Shown here: positions 25,294 to 33,702 of the stretch, one piece after another
Numbering within the stretch: the first letter of the stretch is position 1
Layout of the letters: each line of letters starts with the position of its first letter
Origin: Methylobacterium sp. J-030
GTDB taxonomy: Bacteria > Pseudomonadota > Alphaproteobacteria > Rhizobiales > Beijerinckiaceae
NCBI RefSeq assembly: GCF_022829545.1
Contig: NZ_JAKSYM010000226.1
Span: 124,001 to 188,000, forward strand
Direction: 5' to 3'
Length of the DNA: 64,000 nucleotides
Translations under genes and position numbers: made by a program
Notes under the pieces: generated by a model
Databases searched by the model: none
Seen by the model: the letters and a program-made list of their open reading frames with translations, nothing else
What the model was told of the DNA's origin: nothing

Positions 25294-25310
25294 CTGAATC
25301 ACGTATTCAG
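25294..25310. promoter_or_regulatory. Inverted repeat upstream of sfnG (candidate operator)
   Basis: CTGAAT-CACGT-ATTCAG is a perfect 6-bp inverted repeat with a 5-base spacer, 62 bases upstream of the sfnG start codon in an unusually AT-rich 211-base leader. It could bind a sulfur-status regulator of the LysR type or a sigma-54 activator; neither can be named. Confidence 0.4.
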
Positions 25311-25371
25311 TTTGCGGCGATCGACCGAAGAGGATGCGGCGCAGGGCGCCGCACGGTCCGGGGAACGCCAT

Positions 25372-26487
25372 ATGTCTAGCCATCACGTCGCACAAATCGA
25401 GCAAGAGCCGATCCGCTTCGCCTACTGGGTCCCTAACGTCTCGGGCGGCCTGGTGATCAGCAAGATCCCGCAGAGGACGAGTTGGGATGCCGCGTACAAT
25501 CGCACGCTGGCGCAGATCGCCGAGGCGGCGGGTTTCGACTACGCGCTGACGCAAATTCGTTTCACGGCCGGCTACGGCGCCGAATATCAGCACGAATCGG
25601 TGGCGTTCAGCCATGCCCTGCTGGCCGCCACCACCAGGCTCAAGGTCATCGCCGCGATCCTGCCCGGCCCCTGGAACCCGACACTCGCCGCGAAGCAGAT
25701 CGCCACGATCGCGCAGCTCACGGAGAACCGCGTTGCGGTCAATATCGTGTCGGGCTGGTTCTCGGGCGAGTTCCGGGCCATCGGCGAGCCGTGGCTCGAC
25801 CACGACGAGCGCTACCGCCGCTCGGAGGAATTCATCCGCAGCCTGCGGGGAATCTGGACCCAGGACAATTTCACCTTCCGCGGCGATTTCTATCGCTACA
25901 CCGATTACACGTTGAAGCCGAAGCCGGGTCAGCCGCTGCCGGAGATCTTCCAGGGCGGCTCGTCCCGAGCGGCGCGCGACATGGCGGCCCGGGTGTCCGA
26001 CTGGTACTTCACCAACGGCAACACGCCCGACAACATCCGCGCCCAGGTCAACGATATCCGTGCCAAGGCGGCGCAGAGCGGCAACGCTCCGCGGATCGGC
26101 GTGAACGCCTTCGTCATCGCCCGCGATACCGAGGCGGAGGCCCGCGCCGTCCTTCAGGAGATCGTCGATCACGCCGACGCGGAGGCCGTGAAGGCCTTCG
26201 GCCACGAGGTGAAAAACGCCGGCAAGGCCTCACCGGAGGGCGAAGGCAACTGGGCGAAATCCACCTTCGAGGATCTCGTCCAGTACAATGACGGCTTCAG
26301 AAGCAACCTGATCGGCACGCCCGATCAGATCGCTGAGCGGATCCTGGATCTGAAAGATGCCGGCGCGGATCTGGCGCTGCTCGGCTTCCTGCACTTTCAG
26401 GAGGAGGTCGCGTATTTCGGCGCGCACGTGATCCCGCGGGTGCGTGCCCTGGAGGCCGCCCGCGCCCGCCGCGCCGAGGCAGCCTGA
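25372..26487 (+). CDS. sfnG: FMNH2-dependent dimethylsulfone monooxygenase (SfnG-like)
   Basis: A 371-residue luciferase-like monooxygenase. The flavin-barrel features IRFAYWVPNVSGGLVISKIPQ and the NRVAVNIVSGWFSGEFRAIG and EIFQGGSSRAARDMAA segments match the SfnG branch of the SsuD/MsuD group. Members oxidise dimethylsulfone to methanesulfinate during sulfur scavenging. The ATG at 25372 is preceded by GGGGAACGCC. The next gene is the frameshifted sfnB-like dehydrogenase, the usual partner in this pathway. The reduced-flavin supplier is not in the window. Confidence 0.87.
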   Translation: MSSHHVAQIEQEPIRFAYWVPNVSGGLVISKIPQRTSWDAAYNRTLAQIAEAAGFDYALTQIRFTAGYGAEYQHESVAFSHALLAATTRLKVIAAILPGPWNPTLAAKQIATIAQLTENRVAVNIVSGWFSGEFRAIGEPWLDHDERYRRSEEFIRSLRGIWTQDNFTFRGDFYRYTDYTLKPKPGQPLPEIFQGGSSRAARDMAARVSDWYFTNGNTPDNIRAQVNDIRAKAAQSGNAPRIGVNAFVIARDTEAEARAVLQEIVDHADAEAVKAFGHEVKNAGKASPEGEGNWAKSTFEDLVQYNDGFRSNLIGTPDQIAERILDLKDAGADLALLGFLHFQEEVAYFGAHVIPRVRALEAARARRAEAA

Positions 26488-26520
26488 CCGTCCCGTTCCC
26501 CTGTCCATCCGGAGTGCGCC

Positions 26521-27778
26521 ATGAACATCGCCGTCAATGCACGGACTCTCGAACCGCAGGGCGACCGGGGCGTGCCCGGTCCGGAACGCCCACCGACCCA
26601 GGCCCATGTCATCGGAAGCGATACGGAGGCGCTCGACATCGCCCTCAGGCTCGCGGCGGAGTTCCGCGTCGGCGCCTCGGAGCGTGACCGCGACGCCGTG
26701 CGGCCGCTGGCCGAACTCGACACCTTTTCGCAGAGCGGCCTGTGGTCGATCAACGTCCCGCGGGCCTTCGGCGGGCCCGAAGTGTCCTACCGGACCCTGG
26801 CGCAAGTCGTCGCCATCATTGCGGCGGCCGACCCAGCCATCGCGCAGATCGCGCTAGAATCACCTCGGGATCGTCGCGGCGATCCGGACCGTGTCGGATG
26901 ACGCGCAGAAGCGGCTGCTGTTCGGGGAGATCCTGCGCGGCACCCGATTCGGCAACGCCTTCTCGGAGCGCGGCACCAAGCAGGCCGCCGATTTCGAAAC
27001 CCGCTTCACCGATGAGGGCGACCATGTCGTGGTGCGCGGGCAAAAATTCTACGCGACCGGTGCGCTCCTCGCCCACCTCGTACCGATCGTCGCCCTCGAT
27101 GCCGAGGGGCGGCCTTGGTACGCCATCGCCGAGCGGGACGCGCCGGGCCTGACCGTCATCGACGACTGGTCGAGCTTCGGCCAGCGCGGCACCGCGAGCG
27201 GCACCGTGCTGATCGCGGATGTTCGGGTGCCCAGGTCGCATCTGGTCCCGGCCTGGAAGGGCTACGACGCGCCGACCGCCAATGGCGCCGTGTTCCAGAT
27301 CATTCAGGCGGCTGTTGATGCCGGGATCGGCCGGGAGGCCCTGGACGATACGATCCGGTTCGTCCGCGAGAAGGCCCGGCCCTGGATCGACAGCGGGCTG
27401 GAGCGCGCCGCCGACGATCCCTACACGATCCAGGCGATCGGCGACCTGACCATCCGCCAGCACGCCGCGGAGGCGTTGCTCGACCGGGCGGGCCTTCTCG
27501 TCGACGAAGCCGTGGCTCGGCCGGACCCGGGGCGTGTCGCGGCTGCGCAACTCGCCGTGGCCGAGGCGAAGGTGCTGACCACCGAGGCCGCCCTGGCGGC
27601 GTCCAACAAGCTGTTCGAGCTGTCGGGGACGCGCTCCACCCTGGCGGCCGAGAATCTCGACCGGCACTGGCGCAACGCCCGAACCCACACGCTCCACGAC
27701 CCGGTCCGTTGGAAATACGCCGTCATCGGCAACCACGCGCTGAACGGCGTCGACCCGCCGCTCCACGCCTGGAGCTGA
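26521..27778 (+). pseudogene. SfnB-like acyl-CoA dehydrogenase family gene split by a +1 frameshift
   Basis: Two adjacent frames together encode one SfnB-type flavoprotein of about 419 codons. The first (26521 onward) has SQSGLWSINVPRAFGGPEVSY and ADPAIAQI. The second resumes at AAT 26858 with NHLGIVAAIRTVSDDAQKR and FGNAFSERGTK, and runs to 27778. Related proteins read IPQNH at this join; here GCGCTAG (26851-26857) is 7 bases where 6 are expected, so one extra base breaks the frame. The first frame ends at 26901. Everything else is intact, implying a recent mutation or a base-calling error. It lies 33 bases after sfnG. Confidence 0.85.
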
Positions 27779-28666
27779 TCAGAGCACCGGTACGCCGCGG
27801 CCCTTGGCCAGTTCGCCGGGCTCGACATGGATCGTCACCACCGCCCCGGGAATGGTCGTCTCTAGGGCGCTTTCCAGCCGGTCGCAGATCGCGTGCGAAT
27901 CCTCGACGCTCATGGCGCCGGGGACCACGAGGTGGAAATCGATGAAGGTGGCCTGCCCGGCCGCCCGGGTGCGCACGTCGTGGGCCTCCAGCGCCCCCTC
28001 GCCGTGCTCCGAGATCAGCAGCCGGATCTGGGCGACCATCTCGTGCGGCGCGGCACGGTCCATCAGTCCGTCGACGGATTCGCGCACCATCCGGAATCCG
28101 GACCAGAGGATGTTGAGCGCCACCAGCCCGGCCACGATCGGGTCGAGGACGGGATAGCCTGTCGCCAGCACGGCCCCGACCCCGACGAGGACGCCGCAGG
28201 ACGTGACCACATCGGCGAAGACGTGCCGCGCATCGGCGATCAGGGCGGGCGAACGCCAACGCTGCCCCCAGCGCATCAGGGCCGCGGCCCAGGCCGCGTT
28301 GATGATGCCGGCCCCGGCGTTGATCGCTACGCCGATGGCCGGAGCGTCGAGGGACTTGGGCGCGAGCACCCCGTAAAACGATTCGCGCAGGATCATCAGC
28401 GCCGCCACGACGATCAGCGCGCCCTCGATCACCGCGGAGAAGAACTCGGCCTTGTGGTGTCCGTAGGGGTGGTCCTCGTCCGCGGGGCGCGCCGCCACGC
28501 GCAGGGCGACGAAGGCGCCGATGGCCGCCACCACGTTGATGATGCTCTCCAGGGCATCCGAATAGAGCGCAAGGCTGCCGGTGAGCCAAGCGGCGTAGAA
28601 CTTCAGGGCCGTGACGGCGAGGCCGATGCCCGCGCTGAAAAGGGCGGCTTTCTGGGTGCGGTCCAT
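27779..28666 (-). CDS. Cation diffusion facilitator family transporter
   Basis: A 295-residue CDF protein exporting a divalent metal ion, such as zinc, iron or manganese, in exchange for protons. Six hydrophobic helices are visible. The metal-site motifs are YSDALESIINV in helix 2 and HPYGHHKAEFFS after it, then DARHVFADVVTS in helix 5. The cytoplasmic C-terminal domain includes FIDFHLVVPG and SHAICDRLE. The start at 28666 (MDRTQKAAL) gives a normal N-terminus; in-frame ATGs at 28705 and 28729 are alternatives. It converges with the sfnB-like gene without a gap. Confidence 0.9.
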   Translation of the reverse strand: MDRTQKAALFSAGIGLAVTALKFYAAWLTGSLALYSDALESIINVVAAIGAFVALRVAARPADEDHPYGHHKAEFFSAVIEGALIVVAALMILRESFYGVLAPKSLDAPAIGVAINAGAGIINAAWAAALMRWGQRWRSPALIADARHVFADVVTSCGVLVGVGAVLATGYPVLDPIVAGLVALNILWSGFRMVRESVDGLMDRAAPHEMVAQIRLLISEHGEGALEAHDVRTRAAGQATFIDFHLVVPGAMSVEDSHAICDRLESALETTIPGAVVTIHVEPGELAKGRGVPVL

Positions 28667-28763
28667 GGTCGGCGCCGAAGGAGGGTCGGCGCGGCCATAC
28701 GGCATGACCCTCGGCCCAGGCCACGGCAAAGGTTCGACGCTTCCGAAAAGGTCTTAGCCTCGG

Positions 28764-28985
28764 CTAAGTCTCGACCGATCCGGACTCGGTCCCGCGGGCT
28801 GCCTCACGCTGGCGGCTCGTGGCAGCCCTGGCGCGGGCCGCCTCGGCCTTGCGAAGAAGCCGCCGCCGCTGCCACGCGAAGGATGTCGCCGAAGCTAGGG
28901 CTTCCAGGCGCGCGGCCTCGCGCTCCCAGTAGCCGAGCAGTTGACCGTCCAGGGTCACGCGACGGGGGCGGCCGGGCGTCGCCAC
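28764..28985 (-). CDS. Small basic helical protein (hypothetical)
   Basis: A 73-residue product from GTG 28985, five bases downstream of the next gene on the same strand. It is rich in Ala, Arg and Glu (LLGYWEREAARLEAL, RRRLLRKAEAARARAA) and should be mostly helical, perhaps a coiled coil. No family is recognised. The spacing supports co-translation, but a longer overlapping frame (to 29195) and the high GC content mean it could be spurious. Confidence 0.4.
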   Translation of the reverse strand: MATPGRPRRVTLDGQLLGYWEREAARLEALASATSFAWQRRRLLRKAEAARARAATSRQREAARGTESGSVET

Positions 28986-28990
28986 GGTGC

Positions 28991-29290
28991 CTACGCCCGG
29001 GGGGCGGACGGCTCGCCCGTCTCGCTGACGACCAACGCGTCCGGATCCCCGCGAAAGCTGCCCGGGCCCGCATTCGGCACCGGCACGGCCGGGCTGCCGA
29101 AGGGCTGGCTCGGATAGGCGTCCTCGAACTTCGCGCGCGCCTCGGTGGGATCCTCGGCCTTCAGGACGATCTCGGGCTTCCCCGGCAGAGGCCACCGCGG
29201 ATCGGCTTCATCGCGGGGGCGGACGGCGTACCAGGGCATCGTTGCGGGATCTCGCGTCTCGGTGACGCGGAAAACGGCCGCGATCGGCAT
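28991..29290 (-). CDS. Conserved hypothetical protein, 99 residues
   Basis: A 99-residue soluble protein from ATG 29290. It begins with a hydrophobic patch ([15 protein letters not shown]) and contains [19 protein letters not shown], then an acidic/helical [15 protein letters not shown] segment and a Pro-rich C-terminus. The alternation of charged and Pro-rich segments looks like real coding sequence rather than a shadow. Function unknown. It is divergent from queA, with 47 bases between the start codons. Confidence 0.6.
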   Translation of the reverse strand: MPIAAVFRVTETRDPATMPWYAVRPRDEADPRWPLPGKPEIVLKAEDPTEARAKFEDAYPSQPFGSPAVPVPNAGPGSFRGDPDALVVSETGEPSAPRA

Positions 29291-29337
29291 GGGTTCCGCG
29301 GTTGAAACCGCCTGCGGTTCGGTGCACGCAGCCCGCG

Positions 29338-30402
29338 ATGCGCGTGGACCTCTTCGATTTCGACCTGCCCGAGACCAGCATCGCCCTGCGCCCGGCCGAG
29401 CCGCGGGATGCCGGACGGCTGCTCGTGGTGCAGCCGGGCGCGGCGCTGTCCGACAGGACCGTGCGCGACCTGCCCGGCGCCCTGCGGGCCGGCGACGCCC
29501 TGGTGCTCAACGACACACGGGTGATCCCGGCGCGGCTTCACGGCGTTCGGACGCGGCCCGGCGCAGCCGGACAGCGCACCGAGGCGATGCTGCACCTGCG
29601 CGAGGGGCCGGCGCGCTGGCGTGCCTTCGGCCGGCCGGCCAAGCGGCTCGCCCCCGGCGACACGCTGCGCTTCGGCGACCTGACCGCCACGGTGATCGAG
29701 AGGGCCGAGGCCGGCGAGATCGTACTCGACTTCGACCGGGCCGGGCCCGCGCTCGACGCCGCCATCGCGGCCGAAGGTGTCCTGCCTCTGCCCCCGTACA
29801 TCGCCGGCAAGCGCGCCGCCGACGCGCGGGACGCCACGGACTATCAGACGATCTATGCCCGCACCCCCGGCGCCGTCGCGGCCCCCACCGCGGGCCTGCA
29901 TTTTTCCGAGGCGCTGCTCGCGGACCTCGATGCCGCCGGGCTGCGGCGCCACCACGTCACGCTGCATGTCGGGGCCGGTACCTTCCTCCCGGTGAAGGCC
30001 GAGGATACCGAGGGCCACCGGATGCATGCGGAGATCGGCATCCTGGATGCGGCGACGGCCGACGCGCTCAACGCGACGCGCGCCGCGGGCGGCCGGATCG
30101 TCGCGGTGGGCACGACCGCCCTGCGCCTGCTGGAGAGCGCCGCGAGCCCGGACGGGATGCTCTCGGCCTTCTCGGGGCCGACCGACATCTTCATCACCCC
30201 GGGCTACCGTTTCCGGGTCGTCGATGCCCTGGTGACGAATTTTCACCTGCCCCGGTCGACGCTGTTCATGCTGGTCTCGGCCTTCTCGGGACTCGAGACG
30301 ATGCGCGCCGCCTATGCGCACGCGATCCGGGCCGGCTACCGGTTCTACTCCTACGGCGACGCCAGCCTGCTCTTCCCGGGGCCGCGCGCGGACCTGACAT
30401 GA
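29338..30402 (+). CDS. queA: S-adenosylmethionine:tRNA ribosyltransferase-isomerase
   Basis: Adds the cyclopentane-diol precursor (epoxyqueuosine) to preQ1 at tRNA position 34 using the ribosyl group of SAM. The 354-residue product begins [19 protein letters not shown], typical of QueA. It also has [50 protein letters not shown] and [15 protein letters not shown]. An in-frame ATG at 29302 lies upstream, but 29338 matches the family start. The stop overlaps the tgt start (ATGA), so the two steps of queuosine synthesis are coupled. Confidence 0.96.
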   Translation: MRVDLFDFDLPETSIALRPAEPRDAGRLLVVQPGAALSDRTVRDLPGALRAGDALVLNDTRVIPARLHGVRTRPGAAGQRTEAMLHLREGPARWRAFGRPAKRLAPGDTLRFGDLTATVIERAEAGEIVLDFDRAGPALDAAIAAEGVLPLPPYIAGKRAADARDATDYQTIYARTPGAVAAPTAGLHFSEALLADLDAAGLRRHHVTLHVGAGTFLPVKAEDTEGHRMHAEIGILDAATADALNATRAAGGRIVAVGTTALRLLESAASPDGMLSAFSGPTDIFITPGYRFRVVDALVTNFHLPRSTLFMLVSAFSGLETMRAAYAHAIRAGYRFYSYGDASLLFPGPRADLT

Positions 30403-31535
30403 CCGATCCCCTTCCCTTCGGCTTCAGCCTGCTGGCGCAGGACGGCACGGCCCGCACCGGCGCGATCGCGACACAGCGCGGCACGATCCGGACGCCGGCC
30501 TTCATGCCGGTCGGGACGGCCGCGACCGTCAAGGCGATGTATCCCGGGCAGGTCCGCGACCTTGGCGCCGACGTGGTGCTCGGCAACACCTACCACCTGA
30601 TGCTGCGCCCCGGCCCCGAGCGGATGGCCCGCCTCGGCGGCCTGCACCGCTTCATGAACTGGGACCGGCCGATCCTGACCGATTCCGGCGGCTTCCAGGT
30701 GATGTCGCTCTCCGCTCTGCGGAAGATCGACGAGCAGGGCGTCACCTTCCGCTCGCATATCGACGGGACGGCGCACCACATGAGCCCGGAACGGTCCATC
30801 GAGATCCAGGGGCTGCTGGGCTCCGACATCCAGATGCAGCTCGACGAGTGCGTGCGCCTGCCGGCCGACCACGCGGCGATCGAGAAGGCGATGCACCTGT
30901 CCCTGCGCTGGGCCGAGCGCTGCAGGGTCGCCTTCGGAGAGCAGCCGGAACGGGCGCTGTTCGGGATCGTGCAGGGGGGCGACGTCCCGGCTTTGCGGAT
31001 CGAGAGCGCGCGCGCGTTGGCCGAGTTGGATCTCAAGGGCTACGCGGTCGGCGGCCTCGCGGTGGGCGAGCCGCAGGCGGTGATGTTCGCGATGATCGAG
31101 ACCGTGGAGCCGCACCTGCCCGCCGCCAAGCCCCGCTACCTGATGGGCGTCGGCACGCCGGATGACATCCTGGGCGCGGTGGCCCGCGGCATCGACATGT
31201 TCGACTGCGTGATGCCGACCCGCGCCGGCCGTCACGGCCTCGCCTACACCCGCCACGGCCGCGTCAACCTGCGCAACGCCCGCCATGCCGAGGACACGGC
31301 ACCGCTGGACGAGGCCTCGACCTGCCCGGCGACGCGGGATTATGCGCGCGCCTACCTGCATCACCTCGTCCGTTCGAACGAGATCCTGGGGATGATGCTG
31401 CTGACGTGGAACAACCTCGCCTACTATCAGGACCTGATGGCCGGCGCCCGGGCGGCGATCCGAGAGGGACGTTACGCCGATTACTGCAGCGAGACCCGCG
31501 CAGGCTGGGCGCGGGCCGAGCGCGCCGTCGCATGA
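30399..31535 (+). CDS. tgt: tRNA-guanine transglycosylase, lacking most zinc ligands
   Basis: Exchanges guanine 34 for preQ1 in GUN-anticodon tRNAs. The 378-residue product has the catalytic motifs [14 protein letters not shown] (general base Asp), GIVQGG and [14 protein letters not shown] (nucleophile Asp). The C-terminal site that binds zinc in the E. coli and Zymomonas enzymes (CxCxxC plus His) reads S307-T-C309-P-A-T312, with N338 at the His position. Only one of four ligands remains, although [14 protein letters not shown] around it is well conserved. The ATG at 30399 overlaps the queA stop. Confidence 0.95.
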   Translation: MTDPLPFGFSLLAQDGTARTGAIATQRGTIRTPAFMPVGTAATVKAMYPGQVRDLGADVVLGNTYHLMLRPGPERMARLGGLHRFMNWDRPILTDSGGFQVMSLSALRKIDEQGVTFRSHIDGTAHHMSPERSIEIQGLLGSDIQMQLDECVRLPADHAAIEKAMHLSLRWAERCRVAFGEQPERALFGIVQGGDVPALRIESARALAELDLKGYAVGGLAVGEPQAVMFAMIETVEPHLPAAKPRYLMGVGTPDDILGAVARGIDMFDCVMPTRAGRHGLAYTRHGRVNLRNARHAEDTAPLDEASTCPATRDYARAYLHHLVRSNEILGMMLLTWNNLAYYQDLMAGARAAIREGRYADYCSETRAGWARAERAVA

Positions 31536-31542
31536 GGCTGCC

Positions 31543-32598
31543 TCACGGGTGTGCCAGCACCCGGTAGGTGCCGGCCGGATCGTCCGCGCCGGCCGCCACC
31601 GCGTCCTTCAGGTCCGCGACGATCCGGGCGGCCACCGGCAGGCGGTAGTGCAGCGCGTCCCAGTAATGCGCGTCCCGCGTGGTGAGCGGCGAGGCGATGC
31701 GGAAATCCACCACGGTGGCACCGCGGCGGGCACCGATCGCGGCGACCCGGCGCTTGCAGGCCGCCTCGCGCCGCCCCCGTGCCGTGCCGGGTGCACCCTG
31801 CGCAGCCGCATGCACCGGTGTGAAGACCAGGAGCTTCACCGCTCTGGCGGGTACGCGGCTGAGGAGATCGTCGAGGCGCGCGAGCGCCGGCATGGGCGCA
31901 TCCTCCGGGTCGGAGGCGGCCGCCGGATCTGCGGCGCCCGCGCGGATATGGGCGCGCGCGCGTTCCGGGTCGTAGCGATCCTCCGGCGGCGTGAAGACGG
32001 CGTAGCCGTCCCGCCGGATCCGGGGCCGGGCCAGACCGATCCACGCAAGCCCGACCCGCGCCGCCACGGTGACTGCGCGCAGGTTCACCTGCCGCAGCAC
32101 GCCCCAGGGCGCACCTTCGGCGTAGAGCCAATCCGGAAAGGCGTTGGCCGTGCGCGCGGGCGGATCGGCGGCGCACCAAGTCCCGTCGAGGCCGAACAGG
32201 ACCGCGCGCACGGGATGGCGTGCGAGGAAGAGCTCGGCCAGGCGGATCTGCTCGTCCGGCGTCGCGGCGTTCACGGCGAGATTCGCGAACCGGACGCCGA
32301 AGGCCGCGTCGAGCGCCTCCGGATCGAGCAGCCGCGCGGTCGAGGTCCCGAAGATCGCCGCGTCGAACGACCCGCCCCGGGCAATCTGGGGATAGGAGAG
32401 CCGCTGGTTGGCGTCCATGATCGGGCCCGGCGGATGCCCGGGGGCGGCGCGCAGGCCGTAGGGATCGAGCAGGGCCACGAAGGCGATGACCGCGAGGCCG
32501 AGGACGGTCACGGCGGCGATGAAGCTGCGCGCGAAGCCGGACCAATGCCGGGCGTTGCCTGTCTTGCCAGCGGAGCGCCCCGGCGATCGCGATGCCAT
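31543..32598 (-). CDS. Membrane-anchored SGNH-hydrolase-like protein of unknown function
   Basis: A 351-residue protein with one N-terminal helix (FIAAVTVLGLAVIAFVALLDPYG, about residues 26-48) and a large extracytoplasmic part. It carries two SGNH-type signatures: a Ser in FGTSTARLLDP (S86) and a D-xx-H dyad in YWDALHYRLP (D314/H317). DltD/AlgX-type O-acyl-handling proteins share this layout. Assignment to that group is inference, since block III is not clear. Several in-frame starts exist (32655, 32613, 32598). It converges with tgt, separated by 7 bases. Confidence 0.65.
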   Translation of the reverse strand: MASRSPGRSAGKTGNARHWSGFARSFIAAVTVLGLAVIAFVALLDPYGLRAAPGHPPGPIMDANQRLSYPQIARGGSFDAAIFGTSTARLLDPEALDAAFGVRFANLAVNAATPDEQIRLAELFLARHPVRAVLFGLDGTWCAADPPARTANAFPDWLYAEGAPWGVLRQVNLRAVTVAARVGLAWIGLARPRIRRDGYAVFTPPEDRYDPERARAHIRAGAADPAAASDPEDAPMPALARLDDLLSRVPARAVKLLVFTPVHAAAQGAPGTARGRREAACKRRVAAIGARRGATVVDFRIASPLTTRDAHYWDALHYRLPVAARIVADLKDAVAAGADDPAGTYRVLAHP

Positions 32599-32721
32599 GG
32601 ATGGCGCTCCCATCCGCTGCGGCCTACCCGTCCCGAGGGACCGACGCAACGGCACGCGACAGCGTCCAATCGTTCCGAACCGGCCCTGATGGCCCGGGAA
32701 TGACGGGGTCTCGGGAATTCT

Positions 32722-32798
32722 TGGTCGGAGTGGCAGGATTTGAACCTGCGACCCCCACGTCCCGAACGTGGTGCGCTACCAGACTGCGCTACACTCCG
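32722..32798 (-). tRNA. tRNA-Pro, anticodon CGG
   Basis: The leftward sequence folds as a cloverleaf. The acceptor stem is CGGAGTG/CACTCCG, and the D arm is GCGC-AGTCTGGTA-GCGC. The anticodon stem CCACG/CGTGG has loop TTCGGGA, so the anticodon is CGG (reading CCG). The T arm is GCAGG-TTCAAAT-CCTGC. The discriminator is A at 32725, and the 3' CCA is encoded (32724-32722). No integrase or duplicated tRNA end is seen nearby. Confidence 0.96.
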
Positions 32799-32837
32799 AA
32801 GGCCGGCCCGCATCGCTGCCAGGGCCGGCGAGCGGGC

Positions 32838-33641
32838 TTATAGCCGTGCCTTAGCCGGGCTGCAAGCGCGGTCTCGTCGCTTTAAGCCGAGCCGGTCGGG
32901 CCAGTCCGGCGAAAGCGTATGATGCCGGATCGTCGTGTCGTCCGCCCGAACCGCCACGGTGGCGGCATAGCCGGCACCGGCCTCGACCGCAGCGAGGGTC
33001 CATCCGGCCGAATCCCGCAGCAGGCGCGGGGCCGCGGGGGGCACAGTCACGCTGAAGCGGTCGAGGGGCAGGCTCAGGCCGGTGCCCTGCGCCTTCACCA
33101 CCGCCTCCTTGCGGGTCCAAAGCCCGAAGAAGGCGGCCTCGATCGCGTCGGGCGGCAGACTCGCCAGGGCGGCGGCCTCGTCGGGCGCGAAATGCGTCCG
33201 CGCAATCCGCACCGCGTCCGGGATCGGCCTGATCAGCTCGATATCGACGCCGATGGCTGTCGGGCCCGCGAGACCGATGAGGGCGCGGGCTCCCGAATGC
33301 GACAGGTTGAACGCCGCGGGGCTTCCGAAGGCGCGCGCGAGTTCCGGCTTGCCGGTGGCATTCGCGGTCAGGCGGATCTCGGACGGCGCGCAGGCGCACG
33401 CTTCCGCCAGAACCAGCCGGAGCGCCGCATGGCTTGCTATGTAGCGCGCGCGATCCACGGGCCGCAGGAACCGGTCGCCGCGTTCACGCTCCGATCGGTC
33501 GAGCACCGGCGCGCATCGATCGAGCCCGTCCGCCGAAACGGCGAGATCGACCAGCCACACGTCCACCGCGCTCAAGCGCCGCCTCGCGGCCGCCTGACGC
33601 AGGGAATAAGGTCGCGCGATGATGGGGGCACGGGGGCGCAT
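32838..33641 (-). CDS. 4'-phosphopantetheinyl transferase (Sfp type)
   Basis: Transfers phosphopantetheine from CoA to a Ser on carrier-protein domains. The 267-residue product is a Sfp-type pseudo-dimer. The Mg/CoA motifs are AIGVDIELIRP and FFGLWTRKEAVVKAQGTGL (WxxKEA), and FNLSHSG precedes them. The ATG at 33641 is chosen over an in-frame codon at 33773. Divergent from an MFS transporter with 61 bases between. No NRPS or PKS gene lies in the window, so the carrier substrate is unknown. Confidence 0.9.
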   Translation of the reverse strand: MRPRAPIIARPYSLRQAAARRRLSAVDVWLVDLAVSADGLDRCAPVLDRSERERGDRFLRPVDRARYIASHAALRLVLAEACACAPSEIRLTANATGKPELARAFGSPAAFNLSHSGARALIGLAGPTAIGVDIELIRPIPDAVRIARTHFAPDEAAALASLPPDAIEAAFFGLWTRKEAVVKAQGTGLSLPLDRFSVTVPPAAPRLLRDSAGWTLAAVEAGAGYAATVAVRADDTTIRHHTLSPDWPDRLGLKRRDRACSPAKARL

Positions 33642-33702
33642 CCGGTGACGACGGCATGAGGAGCATCGCGCCACGGCGCGCAACGGGCAAGGTCCGCCGC
33701 AG

